Shown: piece after piece, positions 46,093 to 55,110 of the stretch
Numbering within the stretch: the stretch's first letter is position 1
Layout of the letters: every line of letters begins with the position of its first letter
Source of the DNA: Pseudomonas sivasensis
GTDB lineage: Bacteria; Pseudomonadota; Gammaproteobacteria; Pseudomonadales; Pseudomonadaceae
DNA: 64,000 bases
Reading direction: 5' to 3'
Assembly (NCBI RefSeq): GCF_013778505.1
Contig: NZ_JAAOWU010000001.1
Span: forward strand, 682,001 to 746,000
The notes under the pieces: generated by a model
The model's input: only the letters and a program-made list of their open reading frames with translations
Told to the model about the DNA's origin: nothing
The model's database searches: none
Made by a program: the position numbers and the translations under genes

Positions 46093-47041
46093 CCGTCCCG
46101 TCATTCCCGAAGCAGTACGTGAGCAGGCGGCTGATTGGTTCGCCCTGCGCGATGAAAGTGCGCGCAACCTCATCACCCGTCAGCGCTTTGAGCAGTGGCG
46201 CGCGGCCGATCCCCTGCACGCCACCGCCTATGCCGAAGTGGAGACGCTGTGGGAAAACCGCGCCTTCGAACAAGCCTTGAAAGACCTCGCCGTCGACCTT
46301 GAATTGCCCCCTTCCCCGGTAACCACCAAGCCTCCCAAGACACGTTTTGTGGCTGCCGCCGCGACCCTGTTGCTCGCACTGGGCATCGGTTGGATGGCCG
46401 ACGTGCCGATGCGCCTGCAAGCCGATCACATGACCGACGTCGCGCAGCTGGAACGCTTTGACCTGGAAGATGGCTCTCACATCGTGCTGGGCAGCCACAG
46501 CGCAATCAGCACCACCTTCGACGGCGCCCAGCGGCGCATCAAGCTATTGCGTGGCGAGCTCTACGTCGAGGCCGCCCACGACTCTAAACGCCCACTGAGC
46601 ATCGAGACCAACGAGGCCAGCGTGACCGTGGTCGGCACGCAATTCAGCGTCAGCCAGCGAGACTCGGAGGTCACTGTCGCCGTGCGCGAAGGCCAGGTGC
46701 GCTTCGCCAACCGCAAGGGCGAGCAGAGCCTGCTGCAGGCGGGTAACTGGCAACAGCTACGAGATGGTCAACTGCAACCGCTGTCCCTGGAAGGCAGTGA
46801 ACGGCAGATGGCCTGGATCAACGGGCGACTGTCATTCCAGAACGCGCCACTGGTGCAGGTGCTGAAAGAGATCCAGCGTTACTACCCGGCGCCGATCCTG
46901 TTATTCAACGATGCCGCCGCCGGTGAGCGGGTCAGCGGGAATTACCAGTTGGACGATCCCCTGGCGATCGTACAGGCGTTGAGTAAAGTCACGTCCACCC
47001 ACGCCCAGCGACTGCCCGGTGGCATCCTGGTGATTCGCTGA
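46085..47041 (+). CDS. FecR-like transmembrane anti-sigma regulator
   Basis: 318 residues. An N-terminal DUF4880 anti-sigma segment (AADWFALRDESARNLITRQRFEQWRAADPLH), one membrane helix near residues 85-103 (FVAAAATLLLALGIGWMAD), the periplasmic FecR domain from about 120 (FDLEDGSHIVLGSHSAIS), and a C-terminal STN-like part. It relays the signal from the receptor's STN domain to the sigma factor upstream. Confidence 0.93.
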   Translation: MIDRPVIPEAVREQAADWFALRDESARNLITRQRFEQWRAADPLHATAYAEVETLWENRAFEQALKDLAVDLELPPSPVTTKPPKTRFVAAAATLLLALGIGWMADVPMRLQADHMTDVAQLERFDLEDGSHIVLGSHSAISTTFDGAQRRIKLLRGELYVEAAHDSKRPLSIETNEASVTVVGTQFSVSQRDSEVTVAVREGQVRFANRKGEQSLLQAGNWQQLRDGQLQPLSLEGSERQMAWINGRLSFQNAPLVQVLKEIQRYYPAPILLFNDAAAGERVSGNYQLDDPLAIVQALSKVTSTHAQRLPGGILVIR

Positions 47042-47143
47042 CACAGAGCCCCCGATACCTTCGAAAAGTTTTACGGCTTTCGAAGGTTCAACCCGTCAAG
47101 AACTTTGCCTTTGCAAATCATTCCTATTTCTAACGGGGCTCAC

Positions 47144-49585
47144 ATGCACTTTCCAACACTCAATCCGACCCATGCCCGCAGCATGCTCGCGCTCGCCATC
47201 TGCCTGGCGTGCAGCCCGGCGGTTGCGGTGGAGCCAGCAGGCCAGCCAGCCACTCGCGAAGCGGCGGACACCCGCAGCTTCGCGATAGCGCGTCAGTCAC
47301 TGGTCAATGCCCTGGATCAATTGAGTGTGCAGAGCGGGCTGCAAATTGCCTACGCGGCGGACCTCGCTCAGGGCGTCGAATCGCCCGGCGTCAGCGGCCG
47401 CATGACCGCCCTGGAAGCGCTGGCCCAACTGCTCAAAGGCACGCCCCTGAGCTTCGAGCCCAACGGCCCCAACGCGGTGATACTGAACCGCACCGAACAA
47501 CCCGGCGCGGCCTTGCAACTGGGCACCACCACGGTGATCAGCAACCAACTGGGCACCGTCACCGAAGGCACTGGCTCCTACACCCCGGGGACCATCGCCA
47601 CGGCTACGCGCCTGGTACTGACGCCCCGGGAAACACCACAGTCCATCAGCGTCGTCACGCGCCAGCACATGGATGACTTCGCCCTCGACAGCGTTGACGA
47701 CGTGATGCGCCACACGCCCGGCATCACCGTTTCGGCCTACGACACCGACCGCAGCAACTACTATTCGCGCGGTTTCTCGATCAACAATTTCCAGTACGAC
47801 GGCATCCCCTCGGCCGTGCGCAACGTGGCCTATTCGGCTGGCAACACCCTGAGCGACATGGCGATCTATGACCGTGTCGAAGTACTCAAAGGCGCCTCTG
47901 GCCTGCTCAGCGGCGCCGGTTCCCTGGGCGGCACCATCAACCTGGTACGCAAGAAACCCACATCGGAATTCCTCGGCCATATCACCACAGCGGCGGGCAC
48001 CTGGGATCACTACCGCACGGAAGTGGACGTCAGCGGCCCACTGACCGAAACCGGCAATGTGCGCGGGCGGGCGGTAGCGGCATATCAGGACAACAAGTCC
48101 TGGATCGACCGCTACTCCAACAAAAGCTCAGTGTTCTACGGCATCCTCGAATTCGATCTATCGCCCGACACCCTGCTCACCGTGGGCGCCGATTATCAGG
48201 ACAGCAAACCCAAAGGTTCGACCTGGTCCGGCAGTTTCCCGCTGTTCAACTATTCGGGTGCGCTCAACGACGCCAAGCGGTCTTTCAGTAATGCCACCGA
48301 CTGGAGCAGTTGGCAGCAATACACCCGCACGGTGTTCGCGAACCTGGAGCACGACCTCGGCGACGGCTGGGTCACCAAGCTGCAACTGGACCACAAGCTC
48401 AATGGCTACGATGCCCAGATGGGTGCGATCCAGTTCTACCAGCCGGCAGCGGATGGCACTGCCGACATTAACGCCCAGCGCTACAAAGGCGAGACCACCA
48501 GCGATTCCGCCGACCTGTACCTCAGCGGTCCGTTCAACTTCCTCGGTCGCGAACATGACCTGGTGGTCGGCGGCTCCATCAGCACCGCCCACTGGAAGGG
48601 CAAGGGCTATTGGGACGAAACCTTCCCCACGGCCAACCTGGTCGACTACTTCAACTGGCACGGCAACCTGGCCAAGCCGGACTGGGGCGTGGCCTCACAA
48701 GTCATCGACGACACCATTCGCCAGACCGGCATGTACGTCACCACCCGCTGGAACCTCACCGACGATCTGAAACTGTTGCTCGGCGGGCGCGTGGTCGACT
48801 ACACCCTGACCGGCACCACCGACACCTACCGAGAGACCGGGCGTTTCATTCCCTATGCCGGGGCCATCTATGACCTCACGGACAACCTGTCGGCCTATGT
48901 CAGCTACACCGATGTGTTCATGCCCCAGGAAAGCTACAACCTCGACCGGAACCGCAAGCTGATCGACCCGGACGAAGGCGAGAACTACGAAGTGGGCCTC
49001 AAGGGCGAATTCCTCGACGGTCGCCTGAACGCCAGCCTGGCGTACTTCGAAGTCAAGGAAAGCAACCGCTCCCTGCCCGACGATGCATACAACAACCAGA
49101 CCCCAACCCCGCCCAACTTTGCCTTCAAGGGCACCGACGCGACGACCAAGGGCTATGAACTGGAACTGTCAGGCGAAATCGCCCCCGGCTGGCAGTTGCA
49201 GGGCGGCTACACCCACAAAGTGGTGCGCGACGATGCCGGCAAAAAAATCTCGACTTTCGAGCCCGAGGACCAGGTGAGCATGTTCACCATCTACAAGCTC
49301 GAGGGCGATCTGGACAAAGTCAGCGTCGGCGGTGGCCTGCGCTGGCAGAACACGGTGTGGCAGGACATCTACAACGGTCCCAAAGGAACGACGGACGCGT
49401 TTTCCCAGGAGTCCTACTGGGTGGTGGACTTGATGACGCGCTACCAATTCACCAAAAACCTGTCGACGACGCTGAACCTGAATAACGTATTCGATAAGTA
49501 CTACTACACCAACGTGGGTTTCTATAACTCCGCCATCTACGGCGCGCCGCGTCACTTCATGCTGACCACCCGCTGGGACTTCTGA
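47144..49585 (+). CDS. TonB-dependent siderophore receptor with signalling domain (FpvA type)
   Basis: 813 residues from the ATG at 47144 (GGGG site upstream). Signal peptide (LALAICLACSPAVAV); STN signalling domain at about residues 45-125 (FAIARQSLVNALDQLSVQSGLQIAYA). The plug begins near 155 with TETPQS-like LTPRETPQSISVVTRQHMDDF and includes GRSNYYSRGF-like and VEVLKGASGLLSGAGSLGGTINLVRKKP. The barrel ends in AIYGAPRHFMLTTRWDF. The overall type fits ferripyoverdine/hydroxamate receptors; the ligand is not provable here. A sigma/anti-sigma pair stands directly upstream. Confidence 0.93.
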   Translation: MHFPTLNPTHARSMLALAICLACSPAVAVEPAGQPATREAADTRSFAIARQSLVNALDQLSVQSGLQIAYAADLAQGVESPGVSGRMTALEALAQLLKGTPLSFEPNGPNAVILNRTEQPGAALQLGTTTVISNQLGTVTEGTGSYTPGTIATATRLVLTPRETPQSISVVTRQHMDDFALDSVDDVMRHTPGITVSAYDTDRSNYYSRGFSINNFQYDGIPSAVRNVAYSAGNTLSDMAIYDRVEVLKGASGLLSGAGSLGGTINLVRKKPTSEFLGHITTAAGTWDHYRTEVDVSGPLTETGNVRGRAVAAYQDNKSWIDRYSNKSSVFYGILEFDLSPDTLLTVGADYQDSKPKGSTWSGSFPLFNYSGALNDAKRSFSNATDWSSWQQYTRTVFANLEHDLGDGWVTKLQLDHKLNGYDAQMGAIQFYQPAADGTADINAQRYKGETTSDSADLYLSGPFNFLGREHDLVVGGSISTAHWKGKGYWDETFPTANLVDYFNWHGNLAKPDWGVASQVIDDTIRQTGMYVTTRWNLTDDLKLLLGGRVVDYTLTGTTDTYRETGRFIPYAGAIYDLTDNLSAYVSYTDVFMPQESYNLDRNRKLIDPDEGENYEVGLKGEFLDGRLNASLAYFEVKESNRSLPDDAYNNQTPTPPNFAFKGTDATTKGYELELSGEIAPGWQLQGGYTHKVVRDDAGKKISTFEPEDQVSMFTIYKLEGDLDKVSVGGGLRWQNTVWQDIYNGPKGTTDAFSQESYWVVDLMTRYQFTKNLSTTLNLNNVFDKYYYTNVGFYNSAIYGAPRHFMLTTRWDF

Positions 49586-49750
49586 TCACTTGAGCCACAC
49601 GGCCTATCCCAGGGTAGGCCGCTTTTGACGCCCTCCTTTGCCACTGTTAGTGTCCCAGCCTCCCCACACACGGAGTGCTCACTGCGACGCACCTGTAAAC
49701 CGCTGCCCCAAGGACAACAGATCATTCTCAAAATGAACGGAGTTCAGCAC

Positions 49751-51562
49751 GTGCTTTCGATTTCTCGCCGTCAGTTGTCGGTTATTGCCGCAGCCCTGGC
49801 CCTTGCGACCTGTCACACCCCGGTCAACGAACAGCCGCCGGCACCGGAGCTGGGCTCGGGCTATCGCACCGACCTGATCACTCAACACGCCGAACGCCAT
49901 ATGGCCGCCGCCGCCAACCCGCTGGCCGCCGAAGCCGGGCGCGAGATGTTGCGCAAAGGCGGTTCGGCGATTGATGCAGCGATCGCCATGCAGGCGGTGT
50001 TGACCTTGGTGGAGCCGCAATCCTCCGGCATTGGCGGCGGTGCGTTCATCATGCTGTGGGACGGGAAAAAGGTGCACGCCTATGACGGTCGGGAAACGGC
50101 GCCGGCAGGCGCGACGGAGCGGTTGTTCCTGAACGCCGACGGCACACCGATGACCTTCACCGACGCGCAGATTGGCGGGCGCTCGGTGGGTACGCCCGGT
50201 GTGCTGCGAGCCCTGGAGATGGCCCATAAGAAGACCGGTCAACTGCGATGGGCCGAGCTGTTTGAGCCAGCGATTCGTTTGTCGGAACAGGGCTTCGCCA
50301 TTTCACCACGCTTGCACAGCCTGATCGCGGCTGACCGATTTATTGCGCAATCGCCGGAGATGGCCGCCTACTTTCTGAATGCCGATGGCACACCCAAAGC
50401 CACCGGCACGCTGCTGAAAAACCCGGCGCTGGCCGCCGTGTTCAAGCGCATCGCCAACGAGGGCCCTGACGCGCTGTACCACGGGCCAATTGCCGATGAA
50501 ATTGCGCGCAAAGTGCAGGGCAATCGCAATGCGGGCAGCCTCTCCCAGGCCGACCTGAAGGGTTACGCCGCCAAGGAGCGCGAACCGCTGTGCACCGACT
50601 ACAAACGCTGGAAAATCTGTGGCATGCCGCCGCCGTCGTCAGGCGCGGTTGCGGTCGCGCAGATCCTTGGTACGTTGCAGGCCCTGGAAGCCCGCGACCC
50701 GCGCCTGGCTATCGCACCGATGACACCGATAAAAAGCGCGTTGCCTGCCGGGTTTGAGCCGACGCCCGAGGCCGTGCACCTGATCGCCGAAGCCGGTCGC
50801 CTGGCCTTCGCCGACCGCGCGCTGTACCTGGCTGATTCAGACTTTACGCCGGTGCCGACCGCCGGCCTTGTCGCGCCCAACTACCTGGCCCAACGCGCCG
50901 CGCTGATCGGTGAGCGCAGCATGGGCATCGCCAAGCCAGGCCAGCCTGCGGGCATACAAGTGGCCTATGCGCCGGACCGTTCGCCACTGCGCATTTCCAC
51001 CTCCCAAGTGGTGGCCGTGGACGACATGGGCGGCGCCGTGTCGATGACCACCACGGTGGAAGCCGCGTTTGGCTCCCATGTGATGGTCCAGGGCTTTTTG
51101 CTCAACAACCAGATGACCGACTTCTCATTCATCCCCGAAGAAAACGGTCAGCCGGTAGCCAACCGCGTACAACCCGGCAAACGCCCGCGCTCGGCCATGG
51201 CGCCGACCCTGGTGTTCGACCGCGAGAGCGGTGAGTTGCTGGCCACGGTCGGTTCGCCGGGCGGCTCCCAAATCATCGAGTACGTGAGCAAATCCCTGGT
51301 GGCCATGCTCGACTGGAACCTCGACCCGCAAGCCGCCATCAGCCTGCCCAACTTCGGCAGTCGCAATGGCGCTACCGAGTTGGAGGCCGGTTTGTTCAGC
51401 CCAGGGCTGAAGCAGGCGTTGAAGGACAAGGGCCATGCACTGAGCGAGATCGACATGACCAGCGGCATACAGGCCATCGTGCTCAAGCGGGACGCCCAGG
51501 GCAAGGTATCGCTGAGCGGTGGCGCCGACCCTCGACGCGAAGGCGAAGCGCTCGGCGACTGA
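49751..51562 (+). CDS. ggt: Gamma-glutamyltransferase
   Basis: A GTG at 49751 with GGAG 8 bases upstream is taken as start (603 residues); in-frame ATGs upstream lack ribosome sites. A signal peptide with possible lipobox (LALATC) precedes the enzyme. Family marks are SSGIGGGAFIMLWDG near residue 95, GGRSVGTPGVL near 145, and the autoprocessing nucleophile Thr in ISTSQVVAVDDMGGAVSMTT near 415. The usual TTHxS is TSQVV here, a departure worth noting. GGSQIIEYV-type motif follows. It would hydrolyse or transfer gamma-glutamyl groups in the periplasm. Confidence 0.9.
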   Translation: MLSISRRQLSVIAAALALATCHTPVNEQPPAPELGSGYRTDLITQHAERHMAAAANPLAAEAGREMLRKGGSAIDAAIAMQAVLTLVEPQSSGIGGGAFIMLWDGKKVHAYDGRETAPAGATERLFLNADGTPMTFTDAQIGGRSVGTPGVLRALEMAHKKTGQLRWAELFEPAIRLSEQGFAISPRLHSLIAADRFIAQSPEMAAYFLNADGTPKATGTLLKNPALAAVFKRIANEGPDALYHGPIADEIARKVQGNRNAGSLSQADLKGYAAKEREPLCTDYKRWKICGMPPPSSGAVAVAQILGTLQALEARDPRLAIAPMTPIKSALPAGFEPTPEAVHLIAEAGRLAFADRALYLADSDFTPVPTAGLVAPNYLAQRAALIGERSMGIAKPGQPAGIQVAYAPDRSPLRISTSQVVAVDDMGGAVSMTTTVEAAFGSHVMVQGFLLNNQMTDFSFIPEENGQPVANRVQPGKRPRSAMAPTLVFDRESGELLATVGSPGGSQIIEYVSKSLVAMLDWNLDPQAAISLPNFGSRNGATELEAGLFSPGLKQALKDKGHALSEIDMTSGIQAIVLKRDAQGKVSLSGGADPRREGEALGD

Positions 51563-51585
51563 CTTTATTGAACGGAGGTGATCCC

Positions 51586-52308
51586 TTGCATCAGGCTGAA
51601 AATCTCGCTGCCATCCCTGGCATCGACCACGGTTTCTGTTCGATAGATGACCCACTGCGCCCGGATGACGTGTTCATCTGCAAGCAAGTGCACAGCGCCT
51701 CAGTGATTGAATGGCAGGCGGGCCAGGTACCCAACACGATCGAGGCCGATGGTGTGTTGACGCACCACGCTCACCCGATCGCGGTGATCACCGCAGATTG
51801 CCTGCCCATTCTGTTCGCATCGAAAACGGGCGAACGGGTCGCCGCAGTACATGGCGGCTGGAAGGGGCTGCAACGCGGGATTATCGCCAACGTCATGCAG
51901 CGCTTTGCCGCCGAGGGGATACCAGCCAACCAGTTGCAAGTGGGTATCGGCCCTTCGATCAAGCCGTGCTGTTATGAGGTGAGCGAAGGGTTTATCGCCG
52001 AGTTCCAGATTGACCAGGGGCACCTGTGGCAACACGGCCTGGCACCGTGGAGCTTGGAGCAACCGGCACCGCTGCGGTCACCGGAAATTAGCCCGCCCCA
52101 TGCAAGGCAAGCAGGTAGCGCCTGGTTTGACTTGAGCGGCTATGGGTTGTTGTTGCTGCAAGCGGCGGGTATCAAGCGAGAGCAGATCGACGTGAGCGAG
52201 GTATGCACTTACTGCACCTCGCCGACGTTTGCCAGCTACCGCAGGAGAACCCATCACCCGGCGGAAGCGAAGACGTTGATTTATTCTTGGATTGCTCGTA
52301 AACCCTGA
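51586..52308 (+). CDS. YfiH/PgeF-family protein (laccase domain, DUF152)
   Basis: TTG start at 51586, preceded by GGAGGTGA at ideal spacing, an unusually perfect anti-16S match; 240 residues. Metal-site motifs are CKQVHSASV near residue 35, ITADCLPILFA near 72, VHGGWKGLQRG near 92, and GIGPSIKPCCYEVSEGF near 130. Members have been described as multicopper oxidases, purine-nucleoside phosphorylases, or peptidoglycan editing factor. Pseudomonas usually carries another copy near clpB, so this may be a paralogue. Confidence 0.87.
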   Translation: MHQAENLAAIPGIDHGFCSIDDPLRPDDVFICKQVHSASVIEWQAGQVPNTIEADGVLTHHAHPIAVITADCLPILFASKTGERVAAVHGGWKGLQRGIIANVMQRFAAEGIPANQLQVGIGPSIKPCCYEVSEGFIAEFQIDQGHLWQHGLAPWSLEQPAPLRSPEISPPHARQAGSAWFDLSGYGLLLLQAAGIKREQIDVSEVCTYCTSPTFASYRRRTHHPAEAKTLIYSWIARKP

Positions 52309-52326
52309 CGAACCTACGTCTCACCT

Positions 52327-52348
52327 TGTGGCGAGCGGGCTCGCCACA
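52327..52348. repeat. REP-like palindrome between convergent genes
   Basis: TGTGGCGAG-CGGG-CTCGCCACA is a perfect 9-bp palindrome, part of a common fluorescens-group intergenic repeat. It may act as a shared terminator for the YfiH-like and ddl genes. Confidence 0.75.
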
Positions 52349-52365
52349 GGTATTTATCCCATCCG

Positions 52366-53460
52366 TTAGCGGCTGATCTTCAAGCCCTTACGCCCCGCAT
52401 GCCGCTCCAGCGCCAGCTCAATCAGCCGGCTCACCAACTCGCTGTAGCTCATCCCCGCCGCCTGCCATAACTTGGGGTACATGCTGATGCGGGTGAAGCC
52501 GGGCAGTGAGTTAATTTCGTTGATCAGCACTTCGCCGTCGTCGGTCAAAAACACATCGACCCGCGCCAAGCCTGCGCAGCCGAGCACGTCAAACGCTTCA
52601 AGGGCCAAGCGGCGAATACGCTCACTGGCTTCATGGCTGATATCAGCCGGCACCACCACCTGGGCCGCCTGGCCGTCGATGTATTTGCTGTCGTAGGAGT
52701 AGAAACCGCTGCTCACCACGATCTCGCCGCAGCCGCTTGCGACGGGGTTTTCGTTACCCTGCACCGCGCATTCTATTTCGCGGCCGCGCACGGCGGATTC
52801 CACCAGCACCTTTTGATCAAAACCCAGCGCCAGTTCAACGGCGGCGTGGTACTCGGCCTCGTTGCCAACCTTGCTCACACCCACCGAAGAGCCCTGGTTG
52901 GCCGGTTTGACGAACATCGGCAGGCCGAGTTTATTCACCGCAGTTTCAAAGGAAGTACGCGCGGCGTTGCTGCGGGTCAGGGTAATGAACGGCGTCACGG
53001 CAATGCCGGCGTCGCGCAGCAAGCGCTTGCTGATGTCCTTGTCCATGCACACTGCCGAGCCGAGCACGTCGGAGCCGACGAAAGGCAGGTCAGCCATGCG
53101 AAGCAGACCTTGCAGGCAGCCGTCTTCGCCGAGGGTGCCGTGGACGATGGGGAAGATCACGTCGATGTGTGCCAGCAGGCCGTTGCCGGAGGTTTCCACC
53201 ACCTGCTGGCTGGCTTTGCCGGGCACCACCGCCAGTTCGCGGTTGGATTGGTTAAGGGCGATGAGTGCCGGGTTTTCCTGGTTGATCAGGAAGTTCGAGG
53301 TGTCGTTGAGGTGCCAGTGGCCGGCCTTGTCGATGCCGATCAGGACCGGCTCAAAGCGTGCACGGTCAAGCGCATCGACAATATTGCGCGCCGACTGCAA
53401 CGAGACCTCGTGCTCAGCCGAACGACCACCAAAAATAATCCCCACCCGCACCTTGCTCAT
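52366..53460 (-). CDS. ddl: D-alanine-D-alanine ligase
   Basis: Makes D-Ala-D-Ala for peptidoglycan. Start at 53460 ([24 protein letters not shown]) has GAGG 6 bases upstream; 364 residues. ATP-grasp motifs are [20 protein letters not shown] near 93, [14 protein letters not shown] near 180, and the Mg-binding [21 protein letters not shown] near 310. It is isolated from the fts/mur cluster and of DdlA length, so it is probably a second Ddl in the genome. Confidence 0.94.
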   Translation of the reverse strand: MSKVRVGIIFGGRSAEHEVSLQSARNIVDALDRARFEPVLIGIDKAGHWHLNDTSNFLINQENPALIALNQSNRELAVVPGKASQQVVETSGNGLLAHIDVIFPIVHGTLGEDGCLQGLLRMADLPFVGSDVLGSAVCMDKDISKRLLRDAGIAVTPFITLTRSNAARTSFETAVNKLGLPMFVKPANQGSSVGVSKVGNEAEYHAAVELALGFDQKVLVESAVRGREIECAVQGNENPVASGCGEIVVSSGFYSYDSKYIDGQAAQVVVPADISHEASERIRRLALEAFDVLGCAGLARVDVFLTDDGEVLINEINSLPGFTRISMYPKLWQAAGMSYSELVSRLIELALERHAGRKGLKISR

Positions 53461-53503
53461 GACTCGCCTCACTGTTGAAAGTAAGGCTTCTTACCACGGG
53501 CGG

Positions 53504-54142
53504 TCAGCGATTCGCTACCAGATGTGCGCCGAACAACACGTAGCAACCGCCGGCAAAACGATCGAGCCATTTGCGTGAGCGACTGTAGAGGTTGGCCATG
53601 CGCGCACTTGAAAACACCAACGCCACGCAGGAATACCAACTGAACGACAAGCTGGCCATGGTGATCACCGCCAGGGTCAAAAGCATCGGCGACGGAGACG
53701 GCGGCATGGTGGAGGCGAAGATGGTGGCGACGAACAACGCGGCCTTGGGATTAGACAGGTTGCCCAACAACCCCAGGCGCCAGGCGGAAAACAGCGAACG
53801 TCGCGTGTCATCCGGCAATAGGCTCTGGCCCATCGCCGGTGCCGAGCGCTTGAACAGTTTCAGCCCCAGGTAAATCAGGTAGCAGCCGCCGATGATCTTG
53901 AACGCCAGGTACAACATGGGGGCGGCGGTAAACAGCGATTTGATGCCCAGGCCACCCGCCAGCCCCCACATGATCGTGCCGGTGGACACGCCCGCCGAAG
54001 CCACCACGCCATGGCGGCGCGAACAACTGGCAGCCAACTGTGCCGTGTTGAAGAAGTTGGGCCCAGGCGTGACCACCGCCACCGTCCACAGCAGGGCCAG
54101 CGAGACCAGGGGAGCCACGTAGGCGGGGTTGATAACTTCCAT
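53504..54142 (-). CDS. LysE/RhtB-family amino-acid exporter
   Basis: A 212-residue protein with about six helices. VVTPGPNFFNTAQLAASCSRRHGVVASAGVSTG near residues 25-57 is the family signature. Later parts include YLIYLGLKLF and LSNPKAALFVATIFAS. It exports amino acids or related metabolites; the substrate is unknown. Divergent from the AraC-type gene at 54279. Confidence 0.92.
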   Translation of the reverse strand: MEVINPAYVAPLVSLALLWTVAVVTPGPNFFNTAQLAASCSRRHGVVASAGVSTGTIMWGLAGGLGIKSLFTAAPMLYLAFKIIGGCYLIYLGLKLFKRSAPAMGQSLLPDDTRRSLFSAWRLGLLGNLSNPKAALFVATIFASTMPPSPSPMLLTLAVITMASLSFSWYSCVALVFSSARMANLYSRSRKWLDRFAGGCYVLFGAHLVANR

Positions 54143-54278
54143 TGGGCAGCTCCATCAGCGCAGGGACGAGCAAGGAGCATAGACCCCGCCAATCGCCTGC
54201 ACAATCGTACAAGACCCCGGCAGACAAGGGTTGCAGACTGGGTTAACGTATTTCCATCTCTTTTTGTGACACGCCACC

Positions 54279-55088
54279 ATGGGCAACCCTAGCCACACTC
54301 TCGACTGGCTGCACCGCGCCCCGCATGCCAGCGGCCTGGATCGTATCGAGGCGTACTTTGCGGGCTTTGCGTTCGACCCCCATCGCCATGACACCTACGC
54401 CATCGGGCGTACCTTGTCTGGCGTGCAGAGTTTTCACTACCGCGGCGACATGATCCACAGCCTGCCCGGCACGACCATGGTGCTTCATCCCGACGAGACC
54501 CACGACGGCCACGCCGGCAGCGACGAAGGCTTCAAGTACCGGATGATCTACGTGGAGCCGTCACTGATTCAGCAGATACTCGGCGGCAAGCCGCTGCCGT
54601 TTATCCCCAGTGGTTTATCCACTGACCCAAGGCTGTTCCGCGCCAGCGAAGTGCTACTGCAGAACCTCGATCATCCGATTGACCCGTTGCAGGAACAGGA
54701 CGCGATGTTCGACCTGGCCCATGCGCTCAACAATGCGTCGGGGGCGATCGTCAGCCGTAAGACCTTCGATTACGTAGCCGCCGAGCGCGCCCGGGAGTTT
54801 ATCCACAGCACCCTGGGCCGCAGCATCACCCTGGACGAAATCGCTGATCACGCTGGCCGCGACCGCTGGGCATTGTCGCGGGATTTTCGCGTGCTGTTCG
54901 GCACCAGCCCCTACCGCTACCTGACGATGCGCCGCCTGGACCTGGTGCGCAGTCTGCTGGCGCAGGGACAGTCGCTGGTGGACGCCGCGCTGATCGCCGG
55001 CTTCACCGACCAGAGCCACATGACCCGGCAGTTTCGCAGCACCTACGGCATGCCGCCGTCCCGGTGGGTGAAGATGCTCGGGCGCTGA
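54279..55088 (+). CDS. AraC-family transcriptional regulator
   Basis: 269 residues: N-terminal AraC-binding cupin (HRHDTYAIGRTLSGVQSF and the HPDETHDG loop) and a C-terminal double helix-turn-helix from about residue 165 (LDEIADHAGRDRWALSRDFRVLFGTSPYRYL, then the second helix DAALIAGFTDQSHMTRQFRS). It is divergent from the LysE exporter, its most likely target. Confidence 0.92.
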   Translation: MGNPSHTLDWLHRAPHASGLDRIEAYFAGFAFDPHRHDTYAIGRTLSGVQSFHYRGDMIHSLPGTTMVLHPDETHDGHAGSDEGFKYRMIYVEPSLIQQILGGKPLPFIPSGLSTDPRLFRASEVLLQNLDHPIDPLQEQDAMFDLAHALNNASGAIVSRKTFDYVAAERAREFIHSTLGRSITLDEIADHAGRDRWALSRDFRVLFGTSPYRYLTMRRLDLVRSLLAQGQSLVDAALIAGFTDQSHMTRQFRSTYGMPPSRWVKMLGR

Positions 55089-55110
55089 GTCAGCGTTTTA
55101 AACATGCACT

